A DNA stretch of 5,981 bases from NCBI GenBank assembly GCA_947378615.1, contig CANCKV010000229.1, positions 1-5,981 of the forward strand. Direction: 5' to 3'. Under the pieces are notes generated by a model that saw only the letters and a list, made by a program, of their open reading frames with translations, made no database searches and had not been told where the DNA came from. Of the stretch, positions 4,906 to 5,981 are shown one piece after another. Numbering within the stretch: position 1 is the first letter of the stretch; every line of letters begins with the position of its first letter. Origin of the DNA: Chitinophagaceae bacterium (GTDB taxonomy: Bacteria; Bacteroidota; Bacteroidia; Chitinophagales; Chitinophagaceae). Made by a program: the position numbers and the translations under genes.

Positions 4906-5479
4906 AGAAAGGGATAGATTCTCAGTTTCTCAAATTATTGTTTATGACATTATAGAGTTCTAGCAATTTTTGAATTAGAATAGCCACTAACTATTTATCA
5001 GACGCATGTTTGTAGTATTCATTTAGTTTTTTCATGCCCTATTTCTGCTTCCGTTGACGAGCGAATGTCGGAATTTATAGAATACGAGCCTTATTTGTCA
5101 CAACGTACATTTTCTATGGTAAAAACTACGCATCTGTTTACACATTTTTTTCGCAGACTATCAACTAATCCACTCATTATTTTATCTGATAAATATAATA
5201 AAAAAATATTAATAAAAAATAAACATTAGCTATTAAATATTATTCCCGTAATATTGCCTGTTACAAAAAAACGAGGTTGTGGAAATTCCTTGTGGTTTAT
5301 TGGTTTCATACTGAATAAAACGAACAAATGAATATTTCATCACAATTGCCTCGCACATTTAATTGCTTTGCCTCTCTTAGGGCGCTTAATGCGCATCTCC
5401 CAATCGCAATCATCATCACACAACTACAAAAAGACGGTTAGTCGAACAGAAATCACTTATTTTTTGCCTTCAGTTATTC
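4901..5479. other. Stretch without a convincing gene
   Basis: Nothing in these roughly 580 bases resembles an intact known gene. Frames of 30-55 codons occur on both strands, the best being 5065-5229 (+). The part around 5165-5250 is nearly pure A/T. A plus-strand frame from 5328 (MNISSQLPRTFNCFASLRAL) ends after 36 codons at TAG. GCGCTTAATGCGC near 5380-5400 is a small GC-rich island. The stretch may hold the upstream region of tetR and decayed sequence before the repeat array. Confidence 0.5.
5065..5229 (+). CDS. Weak candidate small open frame of 54 codons
   Basis: An ATG-started frame beginning MSEFIEYEPYLSQRTFSMVK and ending in AT-driven K/I/N-rich residues. The frame is already open from 4984 without a start codon, so it may be the tail of something older. 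There is no good -7 box (CATGTTTG at 5005-5012 has one mismatch) and no SD. The first half looks coding-like and the second half looks like noise. The family is not recognised; a chance frame is quite possible. Confidence 0.18.
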   Translation: MSEFIEYEPYLSQRTFSMVKTTHLFTHFFRRLSTNPLIILSDKYNKKILIKNKH

Positions 5480-5488
5480 GAAAGTTGA

Positions 5489-5511
5489 TACCAACTATTG
5501 GAAAGTTGGTA
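5489..5511. repeat. Hairpin at the left edge of the repeat array
   Basis: TACCAACT (5489-5496) pairs with AGTTGGTA (5504-5511) across a 7-base loop. It is formed between the first two units and mirrors the hairpin at the other end of the array. Confidence 0.55.
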
Positions 5512-5699
5512 CCAATCGCATGATTCTTTCTACCAATTTTTAGAATATTGACACAAAGAATTAAAAAGTTGGTACCAATCGTACGATTCTTTTTACCAAT
5601 TTTTGGAATATTGACACAAAGAATTAAAAAATTGGTACCAATCGCAAGATTCTTTTTACCAACTTTCAATAAATTGACACAAAGAATTGGAGGATTGAT

Positions 5700-5720
5700 A
5701 CCAACTTTCCGATAGTTGGT
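5700..5720. repeat. Hairpin at the right edge of the repeat array
   Basis: ACCAACT (5700-5706) pairs with AGTTGGT (5714-5720) across a 7-base loop, formed by the last two units. The stretch 5693-5713 is also the reverse complement of 5497-5517 at 19 of 21 positions, so the two array ends are inverted relative to each other. Confidence 0.55.
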
Positions 5721-5728
5721 GTCAAAAT

Positions 5729-5760
5729 TTGGACGTTGATAGGGAATAAAAGAAAGTTTG
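5729..5760 (+). promoter_or_regulatory. Possible promoter of the gene at 5802
   Basis: TTG (5729-5731) and AAAGTTTG (5753-5760, one mismatch to TAnnTTTG) are 21 bases apart. The TTG lies in the last unit of the repeat array, so a protein bound to the array would be next to this promoter. The match is imperfect. Confidence 0.3.
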
Positions 5761-5801
5761 ATAAAAAAAATAATTAATTAAAAGTTATTAAAATAAATAA
5801 A

Positions 5802-5981
5802 ATGAGCAAGTTAGCGTATGTTTCCCATGAATATCACGAAATGGAAGTGGGTTTAGTAAATGGTTTTGCGGAAACGACAAAATCTTCAATTCTCAAACAT
5901 CTAACTGTATTCTTACAAGATAAGATACCTGTAAAAGATGCCGAATTAGAAGTTCTAATAGATAATGACTCTATTGCTTAT
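5802..5981 (+). CDS. Start of an unrecognised protein, cut by the window end
   Basis: Sixty codons are visible, starting MSKLAYVSHEYHEMEVGLVN, continuing GFAETTKSSILKHLTVFLQD and ending inside the gene. The frame has no stop, has balanced amino-acid composition, and follows an A-rich leader (AAAATAAATAAA) typical of Bacteroidota genes. There is no signal peptide or membrane segment in the visible part. I do not recognise a family. Its position 70 bases downstream of the 21-bp array, with a possible promoter touching the last unit, makes it the natural candidate for regulation by, or a partner of, the array. For example it could be a DNA-binding or replication protein, but nothing in the 60 residues proves that. 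Confidence 0.7.
   Translation, partial: MSKLAYVSHEYHEMEVGLVNGFAETTKSSILKHLTVFLQDKIPVKDAELEVLIDNDSIAY

Larger units (their letters stand above)
5480..5731. repeat. Tandem array of twelve 21-bp units arranged in 63-bp triplets
   Basis: Units start every 21 bases from 5480 to 5711. Each carries a core at the same offset: TTGRTACCAA in the first type (5485, 5506, 5569, 5632, 5695), TTTTTACCAA or TTTCTACCAA in the second (5522, 5585, 5648 units), and TTGACACAAA in the third (5543, 5606, 5669 units). The three types repeat in fixed order, so 5501-5563, 5564-5626 and 5627-5689 are three 63-bp copies. Flanking units at 5480-5500, 5690-5710 and 5711-5731 are more diverged. There are no spacers, so this is not CRISPR. 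Twenty-one bases is two helical turns, so the cores lie on one face of the DNA, as in iterons or multi-site operators. It ends 70 bases before the gene at 5802. Confidence 0.92.

Noticed and set aside
4985..5100. Possible decayed tail of a tyrosine recombinase on the minus strand (fragments like FRHS, EIGHEKT, NEYYKHASDK in different frames)
   Set aside because: The distance between the RHS-like and GH-like pieces is too short, at least two frame changes are needed, and no other part of an integrase is visible.
5328..5438. Plus-strand frame of 36 codons starting MNISSQLPRTFNCF
   Set aside because: Short, no promoter or ribosome site, no recognised family, and it stops just before the repeat array.
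5457..5669. Minus-strand open frame of 70 codons across the repeat array, reading as heptad-like repeats (xxIGTNF, xxxCVNI)
   Set aside because: The unit is 21 bp, so one stop-free frame stays open automatically. The start would be TTG inside a repeat, and the frame is also open upstream to about 5780 without an ATG.
5480..5731. CRISPR array
   Set aside because: Repeats are contiguous with no unique spacers, and the units are diverged tandem copies.

Overview
The window looks like an accessory stretch of a Bacteroidota chromosome or integrated element. The reasons are a strongly AT-rich composition, several matches to the Bacteroidota promoter form TTG-N(17-23)-TAnnTTTG, mostly A-rich leaders instead of strong Shine-Dalgarno sequences, and gene families common in that phylum. 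No species can be named from what is here.

Layout. At 1-3 there may be the start codon of a gene leaving the left edge on the minus strand. A small stand-alone SET-domain protein (60-452, +) follows. Next on the minus strand come a frameshifted gene remnant of unknown family (474-741) and a RimJ/RimL-type GNAT acetyltransferase (737-1276). A HigB/HigA-type toxin-antitoxin pair (2111 down to 1469, minus) follows, with a clear promoter and a GTG-started toxin. A 52-codon open frame (2141-2299, +) diverges from the toxin promoter. At 2347-2899 (minus) lies a full-length but dead IS200-like/REP-associated (Y1, HUH) transposase. It has lost its start codon, carries two nonsense codons, and has a long perfect palindrome written over the HUH active site.

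From 4877 down to 3077 (minus) is a compact unit: a TetR-family repressor with a single cysteine, a four-helix cytochrome-b-like membrane protein, a DUF3817 membrane protein, and a membrane-anchored rhodanese. The last three are tightly packed or overlapping. Two closely similar palindromic operators, one at the tetR start and one in front of the membrane-gene trio, suggest that the repressor controls both itself and the operon.

The right end (about 4900-5800) has no convincing gene. It holds a tandem array of twelve 21-bp units (5480-5731), organised as 63-bp triplets and bordered by small hairpins. The array lies directly upstream of a plus-strand gene (5802 onward) that runs out of the window and is not recognised. 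The array with its adjacent gene, the TetR/rhodanese unit and the palindrome-killed transposase are the parts most worth a second look.
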